DNA from: Bacteroidia bacterium
Lineage (GTDB): Bacteria; Bacteroidota; Bacteroidia; Cytophagales; Cyclobacteriaceae
DNA length: 6,103 nt
Direction of reading: 5' to 3'
NCBI GenBank assembly: GCA_025356795.1
Contig: JANXRR010000572.1
Span: 1-6,103, forward strand
Below, piece by piece: positions 1 to 6,103 of the stretch (the first letter of the stretch is position 1; each line of letters begins with the position of its first letter). The notes below the pieces were generated by a model. That model was not told where the DNA came from. It searched no databases and was given only the letters and a program-made list of their open reading frames with translations. The position numbers and the translations under genes are program-made.

Positions 1-208
1 CTTCAAAAATACATTGACAGTATTGCAGGGCTTTAGATTGTGGATCAAGAACAAAGCCCTGATAAGGTATAATCCTAAAATCACCCCACTGTCCATTGGC
101 ATAGTTCATCACAAACATATGATCTGATGTGTTTTTGCCAAACGGAATATTATTGAAATCTATAGAGTGTAGTTTTGAATGAGTTGTTTTTGTAATTCTA
201 ATATCCAT
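1..208 (-). CDS. ilvE: Branched-chain amino acid aminotransferase, N-terminal part (cut by the window edge)
   Basis: Seen: an ATG at 208-206 opens a leftward frame that runs without a stop for 69 codons to the window edge. It starts MDIRITKT and contains IDFNNIPFGKNTSDHMF at residues 16-32 and LDPQSKALQYCQCIFE at residues 54-69. Known: this is the N-terminal signature of long-type (about 350 aa) branched-chain aminotransferases, which are fold-type IV PLP enzymes of the cytoplasm. They transfer the amino group between leucine, isoleucine or valine and 2-oxoglutarate. The FGKxxSDHMF segment and the terminal YxQxIFE(G) segment are the most telling. The PLP lysine would lie outside the window. 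Odd: residue 64 is Cys where I expect Gly in the usual HYGQ segment, though the frame is otherwise intact. The gene is divergent from the hydrolase operon. A near-match to the -7 element on its strand (TTACTTTG, 248-241, one mismatch to TAnnTTTG) would give a short leader. A related class IV aminotransferase is the only realistic alternative. Confidence 0.88.
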   Translation of the reverse strand, partial: MDIRITKTTHSKLHSIDFNNIPFGKNTSDHMFVMNYANGQWGDFRIIPYQGFVLDPQSKALQYCQCIFE

Positions 209-295
209 GAACCTAATTTTAAAAACGAATATCGTTAATTCAAAGTAAAGTTTAGAGATTATTGTGTAAGCGGCTTCAAGCAATCAATTTCAAAA

Positions 296-317
296 CTTTT
301 TCATATTTTTGAAAAAG
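296..317. repeat. 8-bp perfect inverted repeat in the divergent intergenic region
   Basis: Seen: CTTTTTCA (296-303) and TGAAAAAG (310-317) are exact reverse complements separated by 6 bases (tatttt). The repeat sits between the divergent ilvE and hydrolase genes and covers the candidate -7 promoter element of the hydrolase operon. Inference: it could be a regulator-binding palindrome or a 5' leader hairpin. A terminator is less likely because no gene ends here and no U-tract follows the right arm. The arms are low in complexity (A and T runs), so chance is a real possibility in AT-rich DNA. Confidence 0.35.
304..311 (+). promoter_or_regulatory. Candidate Bacteroidota -7 promoter element for the serine hydrolase operon
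   Basis: Seen: TATTTTTG matches the Bacteroidota sigma-70 -7 consensus TAnnTTTG at every fixed position. It lies 33 bases before the ATG at 345, so transcription would start near 317 with a leader of about 28 nt. No clear -33 TTTG motif is found 19-21 bases upstream, so the match is one-sided. The position fits the start of the hydrolase operon and argues against translation from the TTG at 309, which lies inside the element. Confidence 0.4.
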
Positions 318-344
318 GCTTATTTTAAGTTCCACTTCCCGCAT

Positions 345-1451
345 ATGATTAGAATCCATTATTTGTTATCAGCCTTAATGCTAGTTTTAACTAGCTGCAC
401 TAACACACATCATAATGAATTGGAGAAGGAACTTAGCGGCCTATTCGATTCGCAATTTAGTTCAAAGGAACCAGGCGCGTCCATCTTAATAAAAAAAGGA
501 GATGAAATTATTTTCTCTAAAAGCTATGGCTTAGCCGATATTAATACAAAAGAGCATATTACTTCCACTACTCTTTTTAATATTGGATCCATCTCTAAAA
601 CCTTTGTTGCAAATGTAATTTTAGCATTGGCAGATGAGCACAAACTTTCACTTGAAGATGACCTTGACAAATATTTCCCTGACTTTAAGAATAAGGAAAT
701 TGCGCATCATGTAAAAATCCATCACCTTCTTACACACACTTCGGGCTTACCAGATAATAGACGATCGCTGTTAGATAGCGTGTACCTACTCACTGCCAAA
801 GACGAAGAAAACTGGAGGCCAATCCAACAAAATGATTCGTTGCTATTTGAACCTGGCTCTACTTATGAATATTCCAATCCTGCCTTCAATGCGCTCGCGC
901 TTATTATAGAAAAAGTAGAAGCTAAAAAGTGGCAGGCGGTAGTTAACGAAAGAATATTCTCTAAAGCAAACATGCCAACAAGTGTTATTACAGATGGTTC
1001 CTTTCCTGATAAAGATGTAGCACATGCTTACATAAAAACCAATAATAAATTTATCGAAAAAGATTACGGAGAGGAACCTACTTTTGCTGCCGCAGGCAAT
1101 GGTGGCGTTTGGAGTTCAGTGTTAGAGTTAGTCAATTATGAAACTGCCATAAGTAAAGCTATTTTCTTAAAAAAGGAAACCATTGAGAGATCAAGAACAA
1201 TTACCTCCTATACTAACAGGAAAGACAACAATTCTCCATTTATTGGTTACAGTTGGTTTCTATCACAACCACAAGATTCAATCAAAATCATTTCACATAC
1301 AGGCTCGCAAGGCGGTTTTAGTAGCGACTTAGTTAGCATTCCCGAAAAGGAAATTGTTTACGTCATTTTATGCAATAGGCCTATGCCCATTCTTGAGCTA
1401 CGAAAACAAGTAATTTCTATTCTTAAAAAATACAATTGGTTAAATAAATAA
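345..1451 (+). CDS. Class C beta-lactamase-fold serine hydrolase, predicted lipoprotein
   Basis: A 368-residue member of the Beta-lactamase family (PF00144), which includes penicillin-binding-protein-like D-peptidases, esterases and AmpC-type enzymes. Seen: an N-terminal lipoprotein signal (MIRIHYLLSALMLVLTSC, Cys18 after the lipobox LTS), then one catalytic domain at about residues 30-365. The nucleophile motif is S82-I-S-K85, the second motif is Y176-S-N178 within an EPGSTYEYSN context, and the third is H318-T-G320. A typical HTSGLP stretch lies between the first two. All catalytic residues are present, so it should be active. It is exported and probably lipid-anchored in the inner or outer membrane. 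Start choice: the frame is open back to a TTG at 309, but that codon lies within a promoter-like TATTTTTG and would add 12 residues before the signal peptide. ATG345 gives a standard signal. It is the first gene of a two-gene operon with the paralogue that begins one base after its stop. The substrate is unknown. Resistance to beta-lactams should not be inferred from the fold. Confidence 0.92.
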   Translation: MIRIHYLLSALMLVLTSCTNTHHNELEKELSGLFDSQFSSKEPGASILIKKGDEIIFSKSYGLADINTKEHITSTTLFNIGSISKTFVANVILALADEHKLSLEDDLDKYFPDFKNKEIAHHVKIHHLLTHTSGLPDNRRSLLDSVYLLTAKDEENWRPIQQNDSLLFEPGSTYEYSNPAFNALALIIEKVEAKKWQAVVNERIFSKANMPTSVITDGSFPDKDVAHAYIKTNNKFIEKDYGEEPTFAAAGNGGVWSSVLELVNYETAISKAIFLKKETIERSRTITSYTNRKDNNSPFIGYSWFLSQPQDSIKIISHTGSQGGFSSDLVSIPEKEIVYVILCNRPMPILELRKQVISILKKYNWLNK

Positions 1452-1452
1452 T

Positions 1453-2967
1453 ATGCTCATAAGGAAATTTTATTTTATTATTTTGGTTGTAGTTTCTTGT
1501 GTTTATTTACATGCACAGCCCATTGGCAATCAACTCAAAGAGTTTGATGCATACGTAGAGAAAGCACGAGCCCAATGGCAAGTGCCTGGCTTGGCCGTAG
1601 CTGTAATTAAAGATGGCCAGATCATTTTTAAAAAAGGATATGGTGTTCGCAAATTAGGAAACCGTGAAGAGGTAAATACTCAAACCATTTTTGCCTGTGC
1701 CTCTACCACCAAGGCAATGACTGCTGCTTGTATGGCAATGCTGGTAGATGAAGCCAAAGTAAATTGGAACGACCCTGTTATAAAATATCTTCCTGACTTT
1801 AAACTATACGATTCTTATGTTACTCGCGAATTGAAAGTGCGTGATCTGTTTACCCATAACAGTGGCGTTGGCAATGCTGATTTTTTATGGGGAGTTATGG
1901 ATATTTCATCGGAGGAAGTGCTCAAAAAAATGGCGTTGGTGAAACCGAGCTACTCTCTTCGCTCAAGTTTTATTTATCAAAACATTTTTTATTTAGCCGC
2001 AGGTAAAATAATCGAAAAAGTATCAGGGCAAACGTGGGGAGAATTTATCACCACACGGCTTTTCAAACCATTGAACATGAACCGTACGTATGCGACCCAC
2101 GCAGGAATAAAAGATGCAAACCATTCCACTCCGCATTTCTTCTATCAAAATGCCGTTCATGCCATTGACCCTGATACTGCTGATAGCATTGGCCCTGCAG
2201 GAAGTGTAAACTCATGCATTGATGACATCAGTTTATGGATGCAGTGCATGCTTGATAGCAGCAAGTTTTCGGGTGGTAGATTGCTAAAGGGTTCCACTTG
2301 GGCAGAACTATTCAAGCCACAAGTAATAGTTCCTGCGGATGAGTTCTATCCTACTATGCAACTTTTAAAGCCCAATTGGATAACGTATGGGTTAGGATGG
2401 TTTCAACATGATTATCAAGGCAAAAAAGTAAACTATCATACCGGAAGCTTAGCGGGAGAAGTAGCAATACACGCTCAACTTCCCGAAGCTAAACTTGGAA
2501 TCTATGTGTTCGCAAATTACGATCATGCAGAGGTAAGACATGCGCTTGTCTATAAAACTTTTGATCTGTTTGCCTTAGGTGGAAAGCGAGATTGGAGCAG
2601 CGAATTTCTTCAACTCTACGGTGGCCTAAAAGCCAAAAGTGGAAAAGCTGCGAACGAGGATAGCGCTAAGAGGATTTTTGATACCAAACCATCGTTGCCA
2701 TTAGAAGCGTATGAAGGCACATATACAGATGCACTTTATGGAATGGCTGAAGTAAAAATTGTGAATGGAAATTTATTTATCAACCTTAACAACTTCCTAA
2801 AAGCAACTGCGCATCATTGGCATTATGATACCTTTAGGGCCGCTTATGAAAAAGCTTGGTATGGAAAAGCAACAGCCCAATTTTACTTGGATACCACAGG
2901 AAAGGTGACCAAGCTTGAGTTTGATGGGTTGACTTTCGAAAAGCCACAGCCTTCCACAAAAAAATAA
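1453..2967 (+). CDS. Secreted class C beta-lactamase-fold serine hydrolase with C-terminal DUF3471 domain
   Basis: A 504-residue exported serine hydrolase. Seen: a signal peptide over about residues 1-21, with likely signal peptidase I cleavage in LHA|QPIG. A weak lipobox-like V13-V-S-C16 also occurs, but hydrophobic VYL follows it, so I favour a soluble periplasmic protein. The PF00144 domain spans about 28-370 with S84-T-T-K87, Y175-Q-N177 and H329-T-G331, all intact. Residues about 411-497 (from SLPLEAYEGTYTD to DGLTFEKP) resemble DUF3471 (PF11954), a small beta domain often appended to this family. About 35 linker residues separate the two. The extra domain explains why it is about 135 residues longer than the upstream paralogue. 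Its ATG follows the upstream stop by one base (TAATATG), so translational coupling is likely. The two share the fold but are clearly diverged in sequence, so this is an old duplication or independent recruitment. The substrate is unknown; a peptidase or esterase acting on small secreted substrates is the family-level expectation. Confidence 0.93.
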   Translation: MLIRKFYFIILVVVSCVYLHAQPIGNQLKEFDAYVEKARAQWQVPGLAVAVIKDGQIIFKKGYGVRKLGNREEVNTQTIFACASTTKAMTAACMAMLVDEAKVNWNDPVIKYLPDFKLYDSYVTRELKVRDLFTHNSGVGNADFLWGVMDISSEEVLKKMALVKPSYSLRSSFIYQNIFYLAAGKIIEKVSGQTWGEFITTRLFKPLNMNRTYATHAGIKDANHSTPHFFYQNAVHAIDPDTADSIGPAGSVNSCIDDISLWMQCMLDSSKFSGGRLLKGSTWAELFKPQVIVPADEFYPTMQLLKPNWITYGLGWFQHDYQGKKVNYHTGSLAGEVAIHAQLPEAKLGIYVFANYDHAEVRHALVYKTFDLFALGGKRDWSSEFLQLYGGLKAKSGKAANEDSAKRIFDTKPSLPLEAYEGTYTDALYGMAEVKIVNGNLFINLNNFLKATAHHWHYDTFRAAYEKAWYGKATAQFYLDTTGKVTKLEFDGLTFEKPQPSTKK

Positions 2968-2972
2968 GAGAA

Positions 2973-5567
2973 CTAGCTTAGGTTGGGGATTTCTACAGTA
3001 AATAGTGAACCCACATTATATTGGCTGGTAAACCTGATTTTACCATTCAGCTTTTCAACTGCCTTTTTTGCAATGTAAAGACCAAGGCCATTTCCTTTAG
3101 ATCTCTCATTAGCCCTAAAATACATTTCAAAAATTCGAGATTTATATTCATCCATAATTCCTTGGCCATTATCTTCAATTTCAATAATAGCAACTTCTGC
3201 GAATATCGAAGCTTTTATAGTTAGAAACGGACTTTCTGTGCCCGAAAAATAAATAGCGTTTTCAACTAAGTTATCAATAATGATTTTAACCATTGCTGGA
3301 TAGGAGACAAATGGAATTGCAGATTTAATCTCTTTGCTCAGCGTTATCTTTTTTTGATGGAGCAGTGTAGCAAAACTATCTGTTACTTCATTTATTTGTT
3401 CTTGAAGAAACACTTCTTTAAAAACCATTTGATGAGCCCCCACATCACTAATTGATTGAAGTTTTTGCAGCATCTTATCCAAACTCATGGCTGTTTCAGA
3501 AACCTTCTCAAAAAGCTCTAACGATGCTACGTCTTTCACTGTAATTTTAGCAACACCAGCAAGACCCAGAAAAGTTGTGATCGGTCTGCGGAAATCATGG
3601 GACGAACGATAAAAAAAAGTATCTAACTCTTTATACGCCTGTCGAAGTTCTGAAGTGCGTATTTCTATCTTTTCCTCTAAACCTTTATTACTATCAGCAA
3701 TTGCTTGATTAGCTTCTTGAAGCTCTTCTGATTGTGCTTGAATCTCTTCTTGCTGCTCACGAAGTTCACGATTGGCCCTGCTTTTGTCTTTGTACATTTG
3801 GTAAGCAAAAATACTTATTACAGCAAATATGCAAATGCCAACAATGGCCGATAAAATAACCCAATTTTTGCGAGCTATCTCAGCTTCTTGCAAAAGCAAC
3901 TGATTTGCCTGAGCCAAGTGTTTTTGCTCCAATATCTCTATATTTTTTTCCTTCTTTTCTACATTATAAAGGGCTTCGCTTTCAGCAAGTTTAATAGCAC
4001 TAGTTTCAGAATACACACTATCATTTAACTTTTGATATAACTTCTGAAATTCTAAAGCTTTTTTGTAGTTGCCTACTTTTTCAAAATAAGCCGCATAAAT
4101 ATTGGCATTGTTTCTCTTTAACAAAATTGATCCGGTTTCGGAAGCTAGTTTATTGGCTTTGTCTGTATACGAAAGGGCTTCCTCTGGCTTTCCGATTTTT
4201 AAGAGTAAACTCGCAATGGTATTATAGGAAATAGCTAGGCTTTGTTTGTTATCAATGCCTTCTTCAATTACAATTGCTTTACGTTGATATTCTAGTGCCT
4301 TATCAATTTGATTTAACTCCACATAGACAAGAGATAGGTTAAAGATAGAAGCAGAAATACCCTGAGCGTAGGCGAGTTTTTCCCTGATAACTAACGCCAG
4401 TTGCTGCTCACTTAATGATTTAGCATAGTCCTTTTGCAAAAGATAGATTAGGCCAAGTATATTATGACAATTAGCTATTCCTTTAGTGTCGCCAATGGCA
4501 GTTCTGATGGAAAGGGATTTGTTCGTATAATCAATGGCCGCTGAAAAATCTCCTTGATCTTTTTTAATCCAACCTAGTTCTGCATAGGCTAAAGCTGTCT
4601 CCGCCTGCAATCCAAAACGCTCGGTAACGGCAAGTGCCTTATGGAAATATTCAGAACCAAAATCATATTGAGAAAGCTCTGTATATATTTCTCCAATTTG
4701 AATAAGCACTTTGGCGTATTGTGGCGGGTACACATATCGCTGCGTTATATCTAATGCTTCGAATCCAAATTTTAAAGCAGAAGTAAAATCACCTCTCTCG
4801 TAAGCCAATTCTGTTTTATTGAGCTTACACATAATCTGATGGAAGTTATCATCTAGCTTACTTGAAGCATCACACATTTTTTCATAATACATTTGAGATA
4901 AGTCGTATTGTAATATATTCTTATAGGCTTGGCCATAGATACTCCAAATATCCATTTGAATATAGTGATCTAGTGCATCTTCTTTTTGGATATACAGAGA
5001 GGCCGAATCCATCAGAGCTAAGGCTTCCTTGTTCTTCCATTGAAAGATTTTAATAATGGCAATATTTTTATAAATAATGGAGAGGTGAACTTTTATATTT
5101 TTTTTATGAAGTGCTTTAGCCTTACCATACATAAGGAGTGCCGAATCATAATTAGCAATATCTCTATAGACGTTGCCCAAAAGTACAAGGTTATAAGCAG
5201 CATCACTTTCCGAATCAACCGCACTAACCTTATCTGACAGAATGAAATTACGTTTTGCTTCATTAAATAGTGATTGACTTGAAAAACCCAAACCAATCAT
5301 TGTATAAGCATACTTTATTCCTTTATCATATTTCAGTTGTTTAGATAAAACCAATGCTTCATTTGCATAACCAAGGCCAATACTGTCATCAAAATCGTAA
5401 TATTGAAATGCCAGTTGATTAAGTACATCTGCCCGAGCTATGTTACCTAGGCCTGTGTTCAATAGTTTTTTAAGACTGTCTTTGGCATTGGGCTGGCCGC
5501 AAATAGGGGTTATTTTTGCCCCAAGTAAAAAAAATAAGGCTACTACTAAAATGGTGTTGCTCTTCAC
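2973..5567 (-). CDS. TPR-containing membrane sensor histidine kinase (orphan)
   Basis: An 864-residue sensor kinase when started at GTG 5567-5565. Seen: a signal peptide over about 1-24 (MKSNTILVVALFFLLGAK, then ICG|Q); about twelve TPR-like units over residues about 40-520, exported; a charged helix at about 528-567; a transmembrane segment at about 568-591 (WVILSAIVGICIFAVISIFA); a Glu/Gln-rich coiled coil at about 598-648; HisKA with phospho-acceptor H657 in RSSHDFRRPI; and HATPase_c with N770 (N box NLVEN), D799-NGQG (G1), IFEMYF (F box) and GNGLGL at 825-830 (G2). All kinase motifs are present. Role: it should autophosphorylate on H657 in response to something sensed by the TPR region, then pass the phosphate to a response regulator. 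No receiver domain is fused and no regulator gene is in the window. Start: no in-frame ATG is available. An upstream TTG at 5603 adds 12 residues (876 aa) ahead of the signal peptide, and the GTG gives a more typical signal. It converges on the hydrolase operon with 5 bp between stops. The ligand is unknown. Confidence 0.93.
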   Translation of the reverse strand: MKSNTILVVALFFLLGAKITPICGQPNAKDSLKKLLNTGLGNIARADVLNQLAFQYYDFDDSIGLGYANEALVLSKQLKYDKGIKYAYTMIGLGFSSQSLFNEAKRNFILSDKVSAVDSESDAAYNLVLLGNVYRDIANYDSALLMYGKAKALHKKNIKVHLSIIYKNIAIIKIFQWKNKEALALMDSASLYIQKEDALDHYIQMDIWSIYGQAYKNILQYDLSQMYYEKMCDASSKLDDNFHQIMCKLNKTELAYERGDFTSALKFGFEALDITQRYVYPPQYAKVLIQIGEIYTELSQYDFGSEYFHKALAVTERFGLQAETALAYAELGWIKKDQGDFSAAIDYTNKSLSIRTAIGDTKGIANCHNILGLIYLLQKDYAKSLSEQQLALVIREKLAYAQGISASIFNLSLVYVELNQIDKALEYQRKAIVIEEGIDNKQSLAISYNTIASLLLKIGKPEEALSYTDKANKLASETGSILLKRNNANIYAAYFEKVGNYKKALEFQKLYQKLNDSVYSETSAIKLAESEALYNVEKKEKNIEILEQKHLAQANQLLLQEAEIARKNWVILSAIVGICIFAVISIFAYQMYKDKSRANRELREQQEEIQAQSEELQEANQAIADSNKGLEEKIEIRTSELRQAYKELDTFFYRSSHDFRRPITTFLGLAGVAKITVKDVASLELFEKVSETAMSLDKMLQKLQSISDVGAHQMVFKEVFLQEQINEVTDSFATLLHQKKITLSKEIKSAIPFVSYPAMVKIIIDNLVENAIYFSGTESPFLTIKASIFAEVAIIEIEDNGQGIMDEYKSRIFEMYFRANERSKGNGLGLYIAKKAVEKLNGKIRFTSQYNVGSLFTVEIPNLS

Positions 5568-5614
5568 AGCTATATAGTTACATTCATATTTTTTAGAATA
5601 CAAGTTAAATTTTA

Positions 5615-5773
5615 TGTGAAGGCAGTTCTAATGAGGAACACATACTTGGAACTGATAATGCCTTTCTTTGAATTTTCATAAAGCCCCAGTTGTAGCAAGC
5701 TCATTTGCCAAGCATATTTTAATGGATAAAGTATTTTACTTCTCTTCTTAGCGTTGAGCCCGTTTCCAGAAAA
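5615..5773 (-). other. Unassigned 53-codon stop-free frame in the gap between the DUF1801 gene and the kinase
   Basis: The gap between the DUF1801 stop (5787) and the kinase start holds no gene I recognise. Seen: the leftward frame is open from 5773 to 5615, bounded by TGA (5776-5774) and TAA (5614-5612). Its only ATG (5704-5702) would give a 30-residue peptide starting MSLLQLGLYENSKKG and ending RTAFT. The part upstream of that ATG is Lys/Arg-rich and also reads as plausible protein. It could be a short peptide gene, the remnant of a longer gene, part of a dispersed intergenic repeat, or chance. No family match is claimed. I see no strong terminator hairpin and no clean TAnnTTTG element on the leftward strand here. 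Confidence 0.2.
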
Positions 5774-5786
5774 TCAGTCAATTCAG

Positions 5787-6103
5787 TTACTTCTTTTTCG
5801 AGTTTTGTTTTTCCGTGTTTTCTATGACTCTAAACTTAACAATTGTAGTGATCAACTCAATGGGTAAAGGTTCGTTAATAGGGAATTGAACAGAACCCTT
5901 GCCTGATTTATAGTTAGTCAATTCTTTCTTAAACTTGGCTATTCCCCTACCCGTGGGGTAAAACCCAATGTGATTTTTATATGCAGCAAAATAAACTAAA
6001 ATTCCATTGAATTTATAAGCAGGCATTGCATAGCTGATTACTTCCTCAGCTTGAGGGGCAGTATTTATAATAATGGCACGCATTTGTTTCAATAATTTTT
6101 GAG
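5787..6103 (-). CDS. DUF1801 (YdhG/Fra-like) small protein, N-terminus beyond the window
   Basis: Seen: a leftward frame enters at the right edge and ends at TAA 5789-5787, giving about 105 visible codons. It reads QKLLKQMRAIIINTAPQAEE, then VISYAMPAYKFNGILVYFAA, then KNHIGFYPTG, GKGSVQFPINEPLP and a basic tail ending in SKKK. Known: this matches the DUF1801 family (PF08818), frataxin-like fold proteins of about 110-130 aa that include Bacillus subtilis YdhG/Fra, an iron-binding protein proposed to deliver iron for Fe-S cluster assembly. The ISYxMPAxK, FAAxKxHIGFYP and KGxxQFPxxxPxP segments are the key matches. Start: the TTG at 6092 and ATG at 6083 lie within conserved helix sequence, and the frame stays open upstream to the edge, so the true start is outside the window and about 10-20 residues are missing. 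A cytoplasmic location is expected. Function in this organism is not established, and many DUF1801 proteins have no known role. It is on the same strand as the kinase but 184 bp or more away, so co-transcription is uncertain. Confidence 0.87.
   Translation of the reverse strand, partial: QKLLKQMRAIIINTAPQAEEVISYAMPAYKFNGILVYFAAYKNHIGFYPTGRGIAKFKKELTNYKSGKGSVQFPINEPLPIELITTIVKFRVIENTEKQNSKKK

Noticed and set aside
241..248. TTACTTTG on the leftward strand as an ilvE -7 promoter element
   Set aside because: One mismatch to TAnnTTTG and no -33 motif at the right spacing; noted under ilvE but not supported enough for a separate feature.
843..1025. 60-codon leftward open frame inside the first hydrolase
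   Set aside because: It lies wholly within a well-supported gene with intact catalytic motifs on the other strand, and its translation (Phe/Tyr/Arg-rich) resembles no family.
345..2967. Beta-lactam resistance operon
   Set aside because: The fold is shared by many peptidases and esterases; there is no ampR-like regulator, and the family match does not indicate antibiotic hydrolysis.
3021..3224. 67-codon rightward open frame opposite the ATPase domain of the kinase
   Set aside because: It is antisense to the conserved HATPase_c region, whose motifs explain the base pattern; there is no independent start signal or recognisable product.
4862..5296. Several 63-67-codon open frames on both strands within the TPR region
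   Set aside because: They overlap the TPR coding sequence in other frames; the regular 40-residue repeat shows which frame is real.
5725..5745. Small palindrome AAGTA-TTT-TACTT as a possible terminator of the DUF1801 gene
   Set aside because: Five A/T-rich pairs with a 3-base loop and no following T-run is too weak to call.
5704..5850. A leftward alternative frame running past the DUF1801 stop (about 5834-5739), reading EKEVTELTDFLETGSTLRRE
   Set aside because: It looks protein-like but is bounded by stops, has no ATG, and about half overlaps the basic tail of the DUF1801 gene; a frame of about 35 codons is expected by chance. A frameshifted extension is not needed because the DUF1801 protein already ends like its family.

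Overview
The window looks like chromosomal DNA from a member of the Bacteroidota, probably a Cytophagales-type environmental bacterium. The base composition is AT-rich. No Shine-Dalgarno sequences are evident before the genes, and one good match to the Bacteroidota -7 promoter element (TAnnTTTG) is present. The best-matching protein families also fit this phylum: a TPR-containing sensor kinase with an 'HDFRRP' H-box, a beta-lactamase-fold hydrolase carrying a DUF3471 tail, and a DUF1801 protein. The genus cannot be determined from the sequence alone.

Layout, left to right. (1) The left edge holds the first 69 codons of a leftward branched-chain amino acid aminotransferase (ilvE), cut by the window. 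(2) A 136-bp divergent intergenic region (209-344) carries a promoter-like element and an 8-bp inverted repeat overlapping it. (3) Two rightward class C beta-lactamase-fold serine hydrolases follow in tandem, separated by one base. The first is a predicted lipoprotein, the second a secreted protein with an extra C-terminal DUF3471 domain. Both keep the SxxK, YxN and HTG motifs. (4) Only 5 bp separate the stop of the second hydrolase from the stop of a leftward hybrid sensor made of a signal peptide, about twelve TPR-like units, a membrane segment, a coiled coil, HisKA and HATPase_c. (5) A roughly 0.2-kb gap has no recognisable gene, only a 53-codon stop-free leftward frame of uncertain meaning. 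(6) The right edge holds a leftward DUF1801 (YdhG/Fra-like) protein whose N-terminus lies beyond the window.

How the genes relate: the two hydrolases are almost certainly co-transcribed and both should act outside the cytoplasm on ester- or amide-type substrates, possibly peptides or cell-wall fragments. The substrate cannot be read from the sequence. The sensor kinase has no response regulator partner in the window, so its target is unknown, and its link to the hydrolases is positional only. ilvE and the DUF1801 gene look like unrelated housekeeping or accessory neighbours. I see no rRNA, tRNA, CRISPR array, insertion sequence or phage gene. I found no convincing evidence for a wholly new system. 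The points most worth a second look are the tandem hydrolase pair, the regular 40-residue TPR array of the orphan kinase, the divergent promoter region, and the unexplained open frame between the kinase and the DUF1801 gene.
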